Below are positions 51,017 through 59,344 of a stretch of 64,000 bases of DNA, one piece after another. The first letter of the stretch is position 1. Every line of letters starts with the position of its first letter. A program made the position numbers and the translations under genes. The DNA is from Paraburkholderia kururiensis (lineage in GTDB: Bacteria > Pseudomonadota > Gammaproteobacteria > Burkholderiales > Burkholderiaceae): assembly GCF_034424375.1 (NCBI RefSeq), contig NZ_CP139965.1, forward strand, positions 2,728,001 through 2,792,000, written 5' to 3'. A model generated the notes under the pieces. It was not told the origin of the DNA. It saw only the letters and a program-made list of their open reading frames with translations, and did no database searches.

Positions 51017-51931
51017 ATGGAAACCGTCGAAGTGTTCGACGCCAAAGCGACGGCACAGTTTCTCGACTTCGGCGCACTGGTGCAAGCGCTGAGGCAAGCT
51101 ACCCTGGAGCACGCGGCAGGCCTTATCCACGCGCCCGTTCGCATAGGCGTTCCGCTCCAGGACGGCGGTGTGTTTCTCTCGATGCCCGCGAGCGCCGCGG
51201 ACGTTGCCATCCACAAGCTCGTCAGCGTGAGCCCCGCAAACGTCGCGAAGAAGCTGCCCACTATCTTCGGCACCGTGACGGTGTGCGACGGGGCCACGGG
51301 GCAACCGGAATTCATTCTGGACGGCCCGACGGTCACGGGGCGGCGCACGGCCGCGCTCTCGATGTTGGGCGTGCGTCTGCTTCATCCGCGCACGCCCTCT
51401 TCATTTCTGCTCGTCGGGACCGGTCAACAGGCGCAGTTTCATGCCGCGGCGATCGGCCAGTTACATCCCGAAGCGTTGCTGTACGTTCGTGGGCAACACG
51501 TGGAGGCGGAGCGTGCTTTTTGCGCGTCGATGAGACTGGCGGGCGTGGCCGTCATGTCCGCTCGCGAAAAAAATCCGGCCGACATCGACACGGTAATCAC
51601 GGTCACGACGAGCAAAACGCCCGTCTACACCGAGGCCGCGCAGCCCGGCCGGCTCGTCATCGGCGTGGGCGCGTTCACGCCCGATGCCGCGGAGATCGCG
51701 CCAGCGACCGTTGAAGCGAGCGCCGTGTTTGTCGATGACCTCGACGCGACGCGCGAAGAAGCCGGCGACCTGCTTCAGGCAGCGGTGGACTGGTCTACCG
51801 TGCGCTCGCTGGCCTCCGCCTGCGAAGCGCCTGCGCCGAAAGACAAGCCGATCCTGCTGAAGACCGTGGGCAGCGGCGCATGGGACCTGGCAGCCTGCCG
51901 CGTTGCGCGTTCGGCGATTCGGAATCGATGA
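51017..51931 (+). CDS. Ornithine cyclodeaminase/mu-crystallin family imine reductase
   Basis: A 304-residue protein of the OCD/mu-crystallin family, many of which reduce cyclic imines such as pyrroline- or piperideine-2-carboxylate rather than deaminate ornithine. It shows IHKLVSVSPANVAK, ILDGPTVTGRRTAALSMLG, SSFLLVGTGQQAQFHAAAI (nucleotide site), VITVTTSKTPVYTEAAQPGRLVIGVGAF and FVDDLDATREEAGDLLQA. Next to the DadA-like enzyme, reduction of piperideine-2-carboxylate to L-pipecolate is the likely role; no DpkA-type reductase is present. Ribosome site GAGGAAATG precedes the ATG. Confidence 0.83.
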   Translation: METVEVFDAKATAQFLDFGALVQALRQATLEHAAGLIHAPVRIGVPLQDGGVFLSMPASAADVAIHKLVSVSPANVAKKLPTIFGTVTVCDGATGQPEFILDGPTVTGRRTAALSMLGVRLLHPRTPSSFLLVGTGQQAQFHAAAIGQLHPEALLYVRGQHVEAERAFCASMRLAGVAVMSAREKNPADIDTVITVTTSKTPVYTEAAQPGRLVIGVGAFTPDAAEIAPATVEASAVFVDDLDATREEAGDLLQAAVDWSTVRSLASACEAPAPKDKPILLKTVGSGAWDLAACRVARSAIRNR

Positions 51932-52188
51932 GGCACACAAGCCGTTCGAATGCCTTCGCGTAGAGGGAAGCGCGCCTTCAACGCGAACGCGCAGATTCCG
52001 CAAGCATTCGGTATGGTCTTCGGTGAAATGTCTTTCACGAAGCGAATACCGTTACGATAATTCGGCATCCTTATTCTTCCATTGGCAGATGCCGCCACGC
52101 TGGTTCGGGCCATCGGCCCGAGCCTGTCCGTTCGATAATCAAGGAGGAACGCCATGGACCGCACGTCCGGAATGCTGATAACGGCGAA

Positions 52189-52220
52189 GCCTGTTGCACG
52201 CGTTCGAGCGTGCAACAGGC
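52189..52220. repeat. Perfect 13-base inverted repeat
   Basis: GCCTGTTGCACGC and its exact complement GCGTGCAACAGGC flank a 6-base loop. No T run follows on either strand, so it is not a plain terminator. It lies just downstream of where a response regulator gene is broken off. Confidence 0.6.
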
Positions 52221-52289
52221 CGCGCTTCGGTGCCATGCGGGCGCGACGGCGGCGTACATCGCTTCTGCGGTGAGTCCCCGATAGGTCGG

Positions 52290-52412
52290 GCTCACGTACT
52301 TGACCGCGTTGTCGGTCCAATCGACTTCGAAAGCGCATTTCCTGAGTTCATCGATGAACTCGTTTGCCGTGACGGCATCATCTTCGACGGTCAGTACGCG
52401 CAATTGCGCCAT
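52290..52412 (-). pseudogene. Truncated response-regulator receiver domain
   Basis: From an ATG at 52412 with a good ribosome site (AGAGGG), the reverse strand encodes LRVLTVEDDAVTANEFIDELRKCAFEVDWTDNAV. This is the first 36 residues or so of an OmpR-type receiver: the acidic pair Glu-Asp-Asp is present. After this the sequence shows no phospho-acceptor Asp, no Lys motif and no DNA-binding domain in any frame. The frame stays open to 52071 only as unrelated sequence. A recent deletion is likely because the ribosome site and N-terminus are still intact. Confidence 0.65.
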
Positions 52413-52678
52413 ATCGCATCCCTCTTTCGACGGGCGGACTCTACTGCGTTGAGATGTCCACTCGCGCTCGGGTTCATGAATATAAATTCATGTTCGCGGC
52501 GAAAACGCGGTCGCGAAGTTGGCGAATCGACGCGATGGCTGAGCGCCACAACGCCCAAATGCGGCACTCCCTGAGCGCCGGCAATCAATCGCCGATTGTT
52601 CGTGCTGGCTCTCCCCCGCCTCTTCGATTTGCAATACGTGAGTGCCTTATGCGGAGTCCGATGGAACGTACAAAGGAC

Positions 52679-52710
52679 AAAAAAAAGCGCCACGCTGTCG
52701 CGTGACGCTT
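52679..52710 (-). terminator. Orphan rho-independent terminator
   Basis: An 11-bp stem with one mismatch (AAGCG-x-CACGC / GCGTG-x-CGCTT), loop of four, followed on the reverse strand by eight T residues. No protein gene precedes it on this strand within 450 bases. Confidence 0.85.
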
Positions 52711-52852
52711 GAAAAGTTCTAGCCATTCCGAGGGCCGTGCTAGAACCTGAGAGACGGTATTTCGAAAACGTTGGGCACCCGTGCCAGGGCCGCATGCGCC
52801 TCGGCCGGCCGGGGCGAAGCTTGCTCAAACGCGCCTGCGTGCTGCCGTTGTC
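52679..52852 (-). ncRNA. Candidate intergenic small RNA
   Basis: No gene lies upstream of the strong minus-strand terminator at 52679-52710. Before it is a second hairpin (8-bp arms GTTCTAGC / GCTAGAAC, 52716-52723 and 52739-52746). A -10-like CATAAT (52865-52860), with a weak TGTGTG -35 at 17 bases, predicts a start near 52852. This would give an RNA of about 174 bases ending in two stem-loops and eight U, the shape of an Hfq-type sRNA. The promoter is only fair. Confidence 0.45.
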
Positions 52853-53149
52853 ACGGCATATTATGCAATCCGCATATTTTGACACACATTAAGCGCCCGA
52901 CAATAAATGCCGTGCCGACGCGGCAATTCGAAATCGGGTTCCATTTTTTCCATTTATGCTGACGAAGTCAAGAAAAATTTGACGCATAAGGCCCGCGCTT
53001 CCGCCAGGTGCGCTGCCGCCGTGCAGTAGAATGATCTGTCGCGAAAATCAGCGCTCTATTCGATTGGGTGTCGTGCGCGTAGCCCAGCCGCAATACGACG
53101 AGTGCGGCATGGTGCGGCGCGCCGGGATTCTCGCTTGACTTCACTAAAC

Positions 53150-53164
53150 TGAAATGATGTTTCA
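53150..53164. promoter_or_regulatory. Candidate IclR-type operator
   Basis: TGAAA-N5-TTTCA, a perfect palindrome 12 bases before the IclR start codon. It has the half-sites and spacing of the KdgR consensus (an IclR-family protein), so autoregulation is likely. Confidence 0.5.
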
Positions 53165-53176
53165 TAAACAGCAACC

Positions 53177-54007
53177 ATGACTCCGACGTCCCACCCGGTC
53201 GCCAATCCCGTCAAGGAAAAGGACGGATCCGGCGACGAAGTCACGGCGCTCGCACGCGGCCTTGCCGTGCTCCGTTGCGTCGCCGCCGCCCACGCGCCCA
53301 TCAGCAACCGCGAACTCACCGAGCAGACCGGCATTCCGAAGGCGACCCTCTCGCGCATCACGGCGACGCTCGTCAACACGGGCTTTCTGCTTCGCCTCGC
53401 GGACAACGAACGCTTCGTGCTCACCGCGTCCGTGCTCGAGCTTTCGCATGGCTTTCTACGCAACTTCGACATTCGGGCGCGGTCCCGGCCGTTCCTGATC
53501 GAGCTCGCCGAACGCACCGCGCTCTCGGTCCATCTCGCGGTGCGCGACCGGCTGGACATGGTGGTGATCGATGCCATCCGGCCGCGCGCCGCGGTACTCG
53601 TGTCGCGGCTCGAAGTGGGTTCGCGCATCGACATGCCGCGCACCGCGGTAGGTCGCGCCTATCTGGCGGCGCTGGATGCGCCCGAGCGCGACAAGATGCT
53701 CGTCGCGCTGCAGGCGGCCACGGGCGACGACTGGGCGCTGATCGGCGGACGGCTCGACGCCGCGCTGCAGGAAACCGCGACGCAAGGCTTCGCCATTGCG
53801 ACAGGCGAATGGCACGAAGGGCTCAATGCCGTCGCCGCGGGCTTCGTGGGGCCCGCCGGCGAGCGCTACGCCGTCAATTGCGGCGGGGCGGCGCACCAGT
53901 GCCCGCGCGACTGGCTGATCGAGCGCGCCGTGCCCGCTCTTACCGAATGCATTGCGAACATCGTGCGCGAGATCGGCGGCACGCCTCAGCAGCGGCTCGA
54001 CAACTAG
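53177..54007 (+). CDS. IclR-family transcriptional regulator
   Basis: A 276-residue IclR protein. The N-terminal winged helix has VTALARGLAVLRCVAAAHAPISNRELTEQTGIPKATLSRI (residues 22-62). The C-terminal effector domain has FDIRARSRPFLIELAERTALSVHLAVRDRLDMVVIDAI, MPRTAVGRAYLAAL and FVGPAGERYAVNCGG with the family's helical end. Its target is unknown. The efflux operon lies 714 bases downstream on the same strand, with no close divergent gene. A TGAAA-N5-TTTCA palindrome just upstream suggests autoregulation. Confidence 0.9.
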   Translation: MTPTSHPVANPVKEKDGSGDEVTALARGLAVLRCVAAAHAPISNRELTEQTGIPKATLSRITATLVNTGFLLRLADNERFVLTASVLELSHGFLRNFDIRARSRPFLIELAERTALSVHLAVRDRLDMVVIDAIRPRAAVLVSRLEVGSRIDMPRTAVGRAYLAALDAPERDKMLVALQAATGDDWALIGGRLDAALQETATQGFAIATGEWHEGLNAVAAGFVGPAGERYAVNCGGAAHQCPRDWLIERAVPALTECIANIVREIGGTPQQRLDN

Positions 54008-54721
54008 GCCGGCCCTCGCCTTCGCGGCCCACCGTGCGAAGCGGCGTGGCGTGACGAGCGAGGCACCGCAGCCTGTACGTAATCCACCGAAAAATACGCC
54101 GCTGGACTGTAACTTACGCACGGACGTAGCATCATGGTTCCTCGACGCGGCCGCCGGTGCGGCTTGCGTGCCGTTCCGGCAAGGCACGGGCGAGGGGCCG
54201 TTGCGCGGCGGGCTGTCCGGCCGCGTTGCCCGTCGCCCACCGCCTCACGGTCCGGCTCCACGCGCCGCGCCCCGCTGTTCCGCCGTTCGCTTGCACCTGT
54301 TCTAGCCGCACATGCCGACCACGCCTCTTCACATCGCCGCCCGCACATCGAATACCCGTCGCCGCCTCATTGCCGACTCCGTCGCGTCCGTCGCCTCTGC
54401 TGCAAGCGGGCACCACGCGACAAGGCGCGACGCACGCGGCCTGCCAATGGACTCAGGCCGGCGCATCCGGCACACCGCAGCGCAGACCGCAGCACAAACC
54501 GTAACCCAGGCCGCCATACGGCCCGACAGCACATTCCGATGAGCGCCGTCGCGGGAACGTCACCGGTTCATCCACGTTCCTCGCGTAGCATCGTTGCGAT
54601 TCCGGACGCCGCGGCCACCGTGCAGCCGCGGGCCCAGCGCCCGCGCCACGAAACCGCACCGCCCGCGCCCGCCGCCGCGGCTGCGCCGCTCCCACCTACA
54701 CGCCCGTTACCGATCTGACCG
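54008..54721. other. Long region upstream of the efflux operon, no gene seen
   Basis: About 710 bases. Open frames here encode Arg/Pro/Ala-rich runs typical of non-coding high-GC DNA. It should hold the mdtABC promoter; no strong operator, riboswitch or RNA was recognised. mdtA has no clear ribosome site at its ATG (54722). Confidence 0.45.
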
Positions 54722-56179
54722 ATGGACGAACAACAAAAGCCTCTCGACACGCCGCGCAACGACGAGCCCGCCCACGCATCTCCGACGCCACCGCCGGCCT
54801 CGGCTGCGTCGCCCGGCCCGTCCACCACGCCGGACGCGCCCAGCGCCCAACGCACGCCGGGCGGCCATCCGCCGCCGGAAAAGCCGCGCGGTCGCGGTCG
54901 GGTCATTGGCCTGCTCGTCGTGGCGCTGGTGGTGGCCGGCATCGTGATTGCGCGCTGGCATCCGTGGAGCGCCGGAAGCGGCACGGCCGCACCTGGCGGC
55001 GCCAGCGGCGCGCATGCCCCGGGCGGCCCCGGGGCGCAACGCGGCGGCCCCGGCGCGTTCGCCAACATGCCGCAGCCCGTTCACGTGGCCACGGCGTCGC
55101 TCGGTGAAATGCCGATCGTGATCACCGCGCTCGGCACCGTCACGCCGCTCGCCAACGTCACGGTGCGCACGCAGCTTTCGGGCACGCTCCAGTCCGTGAA
55201 CTTCAACGAAGGGCAGATGGTGAAGCGAGGCGACGTGCTCGCCCAGGTCGATCCGCGCCCCTACGAGATTTCGCTCGCCAATGCCGAGGGGCAGCTCGCG
55301 CGCGACGAGGCCCTGCTCGCCACGGCGCGCCTCGACCTCAAGCGCTATCAGACGCTGCTCTCGCAGGACTCCATCGCGAGCCAGCAGGTGGACACGCAGG
55401 CCTCGCTCGTCAAGCAGTACGAGGGCACCGTGAAGTCCGACCGCGCCAACGTCGCCACCTACAAGCTCGACCTCGCCTACGCGCGCATCACGGCGCCCGT
55501 CTCGGGCCGCGTGGGTCTGCGCCAGGTGGACCCGGGCAACTACGTGACGCCTTCGGACACCAACGGCATCGTCGTGCTCACGCAGCTTCAACCCATTAGC
55601 GTGGTGTTCACCACCTCCGAAGACAACCTGCCCGCCATCATGAAACAGCTGCACGCGGGCACGAAGATGTCGGTCACGGCCTACGACCGCAGCAACACCA
55701 CGTCGCTCGAAGGCGGCTATCTCGAAACCGTGGACAACCAGATCGACACCACCACGGGCACCGTGAAACTGCGCGCGATGTTTCCGAACACGGGCCTCGG
55801 GCTGTTCCCGAACCAGTTCGTCAATGCGCGGCTGCTCGTGGACGTGCTGAAGAACGCCGTGATCGTGCCGACCTCGGCCGTGCTGAACGGATCGATGGGC
55901 CAGTTCGTCTACGTCGTGAAGCCCGACAACACCGTGACGGTGCGCCCCGTGAAGGTCGGACCCGTGGACGGCGAACGTTCCAGCATCAAGTCTGGCCTCG
56001 CGGCCGGCGAGCGCGTGGTGACCGACGGCTCCGACCGCCTGCGCGAAGGCGCGAAGATCACGATCCCGGCCGACATGCCGCGCGGCGCGTCGGGCGCATC
56101 AGGCGCCCACGCGGCGTCGGGTGCATCCGGTGCTCACGGCCATCGCCGCCACGCCTCACAAGCCGCCGCCAACCAGTAA
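54722..56179 (+). CDS. mdtA: RND efflux membrane-fusion protein (MdtA-type)
   Basis: The 485-residue periplasmic adaptor links the RND pump to an outer-membrane channel. A 58-residue Pro-rich cytoplasmic N-terminus, one membrane helix (IGLLVVALVVAGIVIA) and a Gly-rich spacer precede the MFP core. The core has a lipoyl half (ALGTVTPLANVTVRTQLSG, VKRGDVLAQVD), an alpha-hairpin (QLARDEALLATARLDLKRY) and beta-barrel and proximal domains (RITAPVSGRVGLRQVDPGNYV, LFPNQFVNARLLV). The tail repeats Gly-Ala-Ser-Gly and ends His/Arg-rich. First gene of mdtA-mdtB-mdtC; mdtB begins six bases later. Confidence 0.93.
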   Translation: MDEQQKPLDTPRNDEPAHASPTPPPASAASPGPSTTPDAPSAQRTPGGHPPPEKPRGRGRVIGLLVVALVVAGIVIARWHPWSAGSGTAAPGGASGAHAPGGPGAQRGGPGAFANMPQPVHVATASLGEMPIVITALGTVTPLANVTVRTQLSGTLQSVNFNEGQMVKRGDVLAQVDPRPYEISLANAEGQLARDEALLATARLDLKRYQTLLSQDSIASQQVDTQASLVKQYEGTVKSDRANVATYKLDLAYARITAPVSGRVGLRQVDPGNYVTPSDTNGIVVLTQLQPISVVFTTSEDNLPAIMKQLHAGTKMSVTAYDRSNTTSLEGGYLETVDNQIDTTTGTVKLRAMFPNTGLGLFPNQFVNARLLVDVLKNAVIVPTSAVLNGSMGQFVYVVKPDNTVTVRPVKVGPVDGERSSIKSGLAAGERVVTDGSDRLREGAKITIPADMPRGASGASGAHAASGASGAHGHRRHASQAAANQ

Positions 56180-56185
56180 CGCCGC

Positions 56186-59100
56186 ATGAATCCATCCCGC
56201 GCCTTTATCCTGCGCCCGGTCGGCACCGCCCTCTTGATGGCGGCGATCATGCTGGTCGGTCTCGTCGCGCTGCGCTTCTTGCCGCTCTCGGCGCTGCCCG
56301 AAGTGGATTACCCGACCATCCAGGTCCAGACCTTCTATCCGGGCGCGAGCCCCGAGGTCATGACGTCTTCGGTCACGGCGCCGCTCGAACGGCAGTTCGG
56401 GCAGATGCCGTCGCTCAACCAGATGTCGTCGCAAAGTTCGGCGGGCTCGTCGGTCATCACGTTGCAGTTCAGCCTGGATTTGCCGCTCGACGTCGCCGAA
56501 CAGGAGGTGCAGGCCGCCATCAACGCGGCCGGCAACCTGTTGCCCTCCGACCTGCCCGCGCCGCCCATCTACGCGAAGGTCAATCCGGCGGACGCGCCCA
56601 TTCTCACGCTCGCCATCACCTCGAAGACGCTGCCGCTCACGCAAATCCAGGACCTGGCCGACACGCGGCTCGGCCAGAAAATCTCGCAAGTGGCCGGCGT
56701 CGGGCTGGTATCGCTGTCGGGCGGGCAGCGCCCCGCCATCCGCATTCAGGCGAACCCGCGTGCGCTCGCGGCGTACGGGCTCAATCTGGACGACCTGCGC
56801 ACCACCATCGCGAACCTCAACGTGAACACGCCGAAGGGCAACTTCGACGGCCCCACGCGCAACTACACGATCAACGCGAACGACCAGCTGACCGACGCCG
56901 ACGCCTACAAGAGCGCCGTGGTCGCGTACCGCAGCGGCCGCCCCGTGATGCTCACGGATGTGGCCAACATCATCCAGGGCGCCGAAAACACCAAGCTCGG
57001 CGCGTGGGCGAACAACACGCAGGGCATCATTCTCAACGTGCAGCGGCAGCCCGGCGCCAACGTGATCCAGGTGGTGGACAGCATCAAGCGGCTCCTGCCC
57101 ACGCTGCAGCAGTCGCTGCCGGCCTCGCTCGACGTGAAGGTGGTCACGGACCGCACCACGACCATCCGCGCCTCGGTGCGCGACGTGCAGTTCGAGCTGC
57201 TGATGTCGGTGGTGCTCGTCGTGCTCGTGATGTACCTGTTCCTCGCCAACATCTACGCGACCATCATTCCGAGCCTTTCGGTGCCGCTCTCGCTGATCGG
57301 CACGCTCGCCGTGATGTACCTGTGCGGCTTCTCGCTCGACAACCTCTCGCTGATGGCGCTCACCATCGCCACGGGCTTCGTGGTGGACGACGCCATCGTG
57401 ATGATCGAGAACATCGCGCGCTACGTGGAAGAAGGCGACACGCCGCTCGAAGCGGCGTTGAAGGGCTCGAAGCAGATCGGCTTCACGATCATTTCGCTCA
57501 CGGTGTCGCTGATCGCGGTGCTGATTCCGCTGCTCTTCATGGGCGACGTGGTGGGGCGCCTCTTCCGCGAATTCGCCATCACGCTCGCGGTCACCATCGT
57601 GATCTCCGCGGTGGTCTCGCTCACGCTCGTGCCCATGATGTGCGCGAAGCTGCTGCGCCACACGCCGCCCAAAGAGAACGGCGGCTTCGAGGCGCGCGCC
57701 CACGCCTTCATCGACTACGTGATCGAACGCTATTCGGTGGCGCTGCGCTGGGTGCTGGACCACCATCGCCTGACGCTCTTCGTCGCGCTCGGCACGCTCG
57801 TGCTCACGGCCGTGCTCTACGTGTTCGTGCCGAAGGGCTTCTTTCCCGTGCAGGACACGGGCGTGATCCAGGCCATCACGCAAGCGCCGCAGTCGGCCTC
57901 ATACCAGTCGATGGCCGAGCGCCAGCAGGCGCTGGCCGCCGAAGTGCTGAAGAACCCGAACGTGGAAAGCCTCACCTCGTTCATCGGCGTGGACGGCACC
58001 AACATCACGCTCAACAGCGGCCGCATGCTGATCAACCTGAAGCCGCGCGACGAGCGCAGCGACACGGCAAGCGAAGTGATCCGCCAGATCCAGCAGCAGG
58101 TGGCCCATCTTCCAGGCGCCTCGCTCTACATGCAGCCGGTGCAGGACCTCACGATCGACTCGACGGTAAGCCCCACGCAGTACCAGTTCATGCTCACCAC
58201 GCCGAACATCGCGGAGTTCGCCACGTGGGTGCCCAAACTCCTGAACCGCCTGCAGCAGTCGCCCGAACTGGCCGACGTCGCGACCGACCTCCAGCAGAAC
58301 GGCCAGTCCGTCTACATCGAGATCGACCGCGCTACCGCGTCGCGCTACGGCATCACGCCGGCCACCGTCGACAACGCCCTTTACGATGCGTTCGGCCAGC
58401 GCATCATCTCGACCATCTTCACGCAGTCGAACCAGTACCGCGTAATTCTGGAAGCGCAGCCGGACATGCAGCACTACACCGACTCGCTGAACTCGATCTA
58501 CCTGCCCTCTTCCACCGCGACCAACGGGCAGGTGCCGCTCTCGGCCATCGCGAGCTTCCACGAACGCGCGGCGCCGCTGCTCGTCACGCACCTCTCGCAG
58601 TTCCCGGCCACCGTGGTGTCGTTCAACCTCGCGCCGGGTGCGTCGCTGGGCGCCGCGGTGAAGGCCATCGACCAGGCGGAGAAGGACATCGGCCTGCCCG
58701 CATCGTTCCAGACGCGCTTCCAGGGCGCGGCGCTCGCCTTCCAGGCGTCGCTGTCGAATGAACTGTTCCTGATCCTCGCCGCCATCGTGACGATGTACAT
58801 CGTGCTGGGCGTGCTCTACGAGAGCTTCATCCACCCCATCACGATTCTCTCGACGCTGCCTTCGGCCGGCGTGGGCGCGCTGCTCGCGTTGATGCTGACA
58901 GGCCACGACCTCGACATCATCGGCATCATCGGCATCGTGCTCCTGATCGGCATCGTGAAGAAGAACGCGATCATGATGATCGACTTCGCGCTGGAGGCCG
59001 AGCGCGTGGAAGGCAAGCCGCCGCGCGAGGCGATCTACCAGGCGTGTCTGCTGCGTTTTCGCCCCATCCTCATGACGACGATGGCGGCGCTGCTGGGCGC

Positions 59101-59341
59101 GCTGCCGCTCATGCTCGGCACGGGCGCGGGTTCGGAACTGCGCCGGCCGCTCGGCATCGCTATTGCAGGCGGGCTGATCGTGAGCCAGCTGCTCACGCTC
59201 TTCACCACGCCCGTGATCTACCTCGGCTTCGATTCGCTCGCACGCCGGCTGCGCGAGCGGTTCGGCATGGAGGGCGATAGAGGCAACGGCACAGGCGGCG
59301 GCGCAGGCGGCAACCCGTCGGCCACGACGCCCGAGGCATAA
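56186..59341 (+). CDS. mdtB: RND efflux transporter MdtB-type
   Basis: A 1051-residue hydrophobe/amphiphile pump with two sets of six membrane helices and two large periplasmic loops. Signatures: NPSRAFILRPVGTALLMAAIML, LPEVDYPTIQVQTFYPGASP, TGFVVDDAIVMIENIARYVE (helix 4 with the proton-relay Asp pair) and GIVKKNAIMMIDFALEAERVEG. MdtB normally pairs with MdtC as a B2C heterotrimer. The mdtA gene lies just upstream, and mdtC starts four bases after the stop. It is proton driven, and drug or bile-salt export is known for E. coli relatives. Confidence 0.94.
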   Translation: MNPSRAFILRPVGTALLMAAIMLVGLVALRFLPLSALPEVDYPTIQVQTFYPGASPEVMTSSVTAPLERQFGQMPSLNQMSSQSSAGSSVITLQFSLDLPLDVAEQEVQAAINAAGNLLPSDLPAPPIYAKVNPADAPILTLAITSKTLPLTQIQDLADTRLGQKISQVAGVGLVSLSGGQRPAIRIQANPRALAAYGLNLDDLRTTIANLNVNTPKGNFDGPTRNYTINANDQLTDADAYKSAVVAYRSGRPVMLTDVANIIQGAENTKLGAWANNTQGIILNVQRQPGANVIQVVDSIKRLLPTLQQSLPASLDVKVVTDRTTTIRASVRDVQFELLMSVVLVVLVMYLFLANIYATIIPSLSVPLSLIGTLAVMYLCGFSLDNLSLMALTIATGFVVDDAIVMIENIARYVEEGDTPLEAALKGSKQIGFTIISLTVSLIAVLIPLLFMGDVVGRLFREFAITLAVTIVISAVVSLTLVPMMCAKLLRHTPPKENGGFEARAHAFIDYVIERYSVALRWVLDHHRLTLFVALGTLVLTAVLYVFVPKGFFPVQDTGVIQAITQAPQSASYQSMAERQQALAAEVLKNPNVESLTSFIGVDGTNITLNSGRMLINLKPRDERSDTASEVIRQIQQQVAHLPGASLYMQPVQDLTIDSTVSPTQYQFMLTTPNIAEFATWVPKLLNRLQQSPELADVATDLQQNGQSVYIEIDRATASRYGITPATVDNALYDAFGQRIISTIFTQSNQYRVILEAQPDMQHYTDSLNSIYLPSSTATNGQVPLSAIASFHERAAPLLVTHLSQFPATVVSFNLAPGASLGAAVKAIDQAEKDIGLPASFQTRFQGAALAFQASLSNELFLILAAIVTMYIVLGVLYESFIHPITILSTLPSAGVGALLALMLTGHDLDIIGIIGIVLLIGIVKKNAIMMIDFALEAERVEGKPPREAIYQACLLRFRPILMTTMAALLGALPLMLGTGAGSELRRPLGIAIAGGLIVSQLLTLFTTPVIYLGFDSLARRLRERFGMEGDRGNGTGGGAGGNPSATTPEA

Positions 59342-59344
59342 GCC

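Noticed and set aside
52391..52885. A 164-codon minus-strand frame in the 51932-53176 gap
   Set aside because: It runs across the terminator and hairpins of the candidate sRNA and shows no protein features.
54134..54718. A 194-codon frame upstream of mdtA
   Set aside because: Arg/Pro/Ala-rich, overlapped by other equally long frames, no ribosome site or family. The stretch is treated as non-coding.
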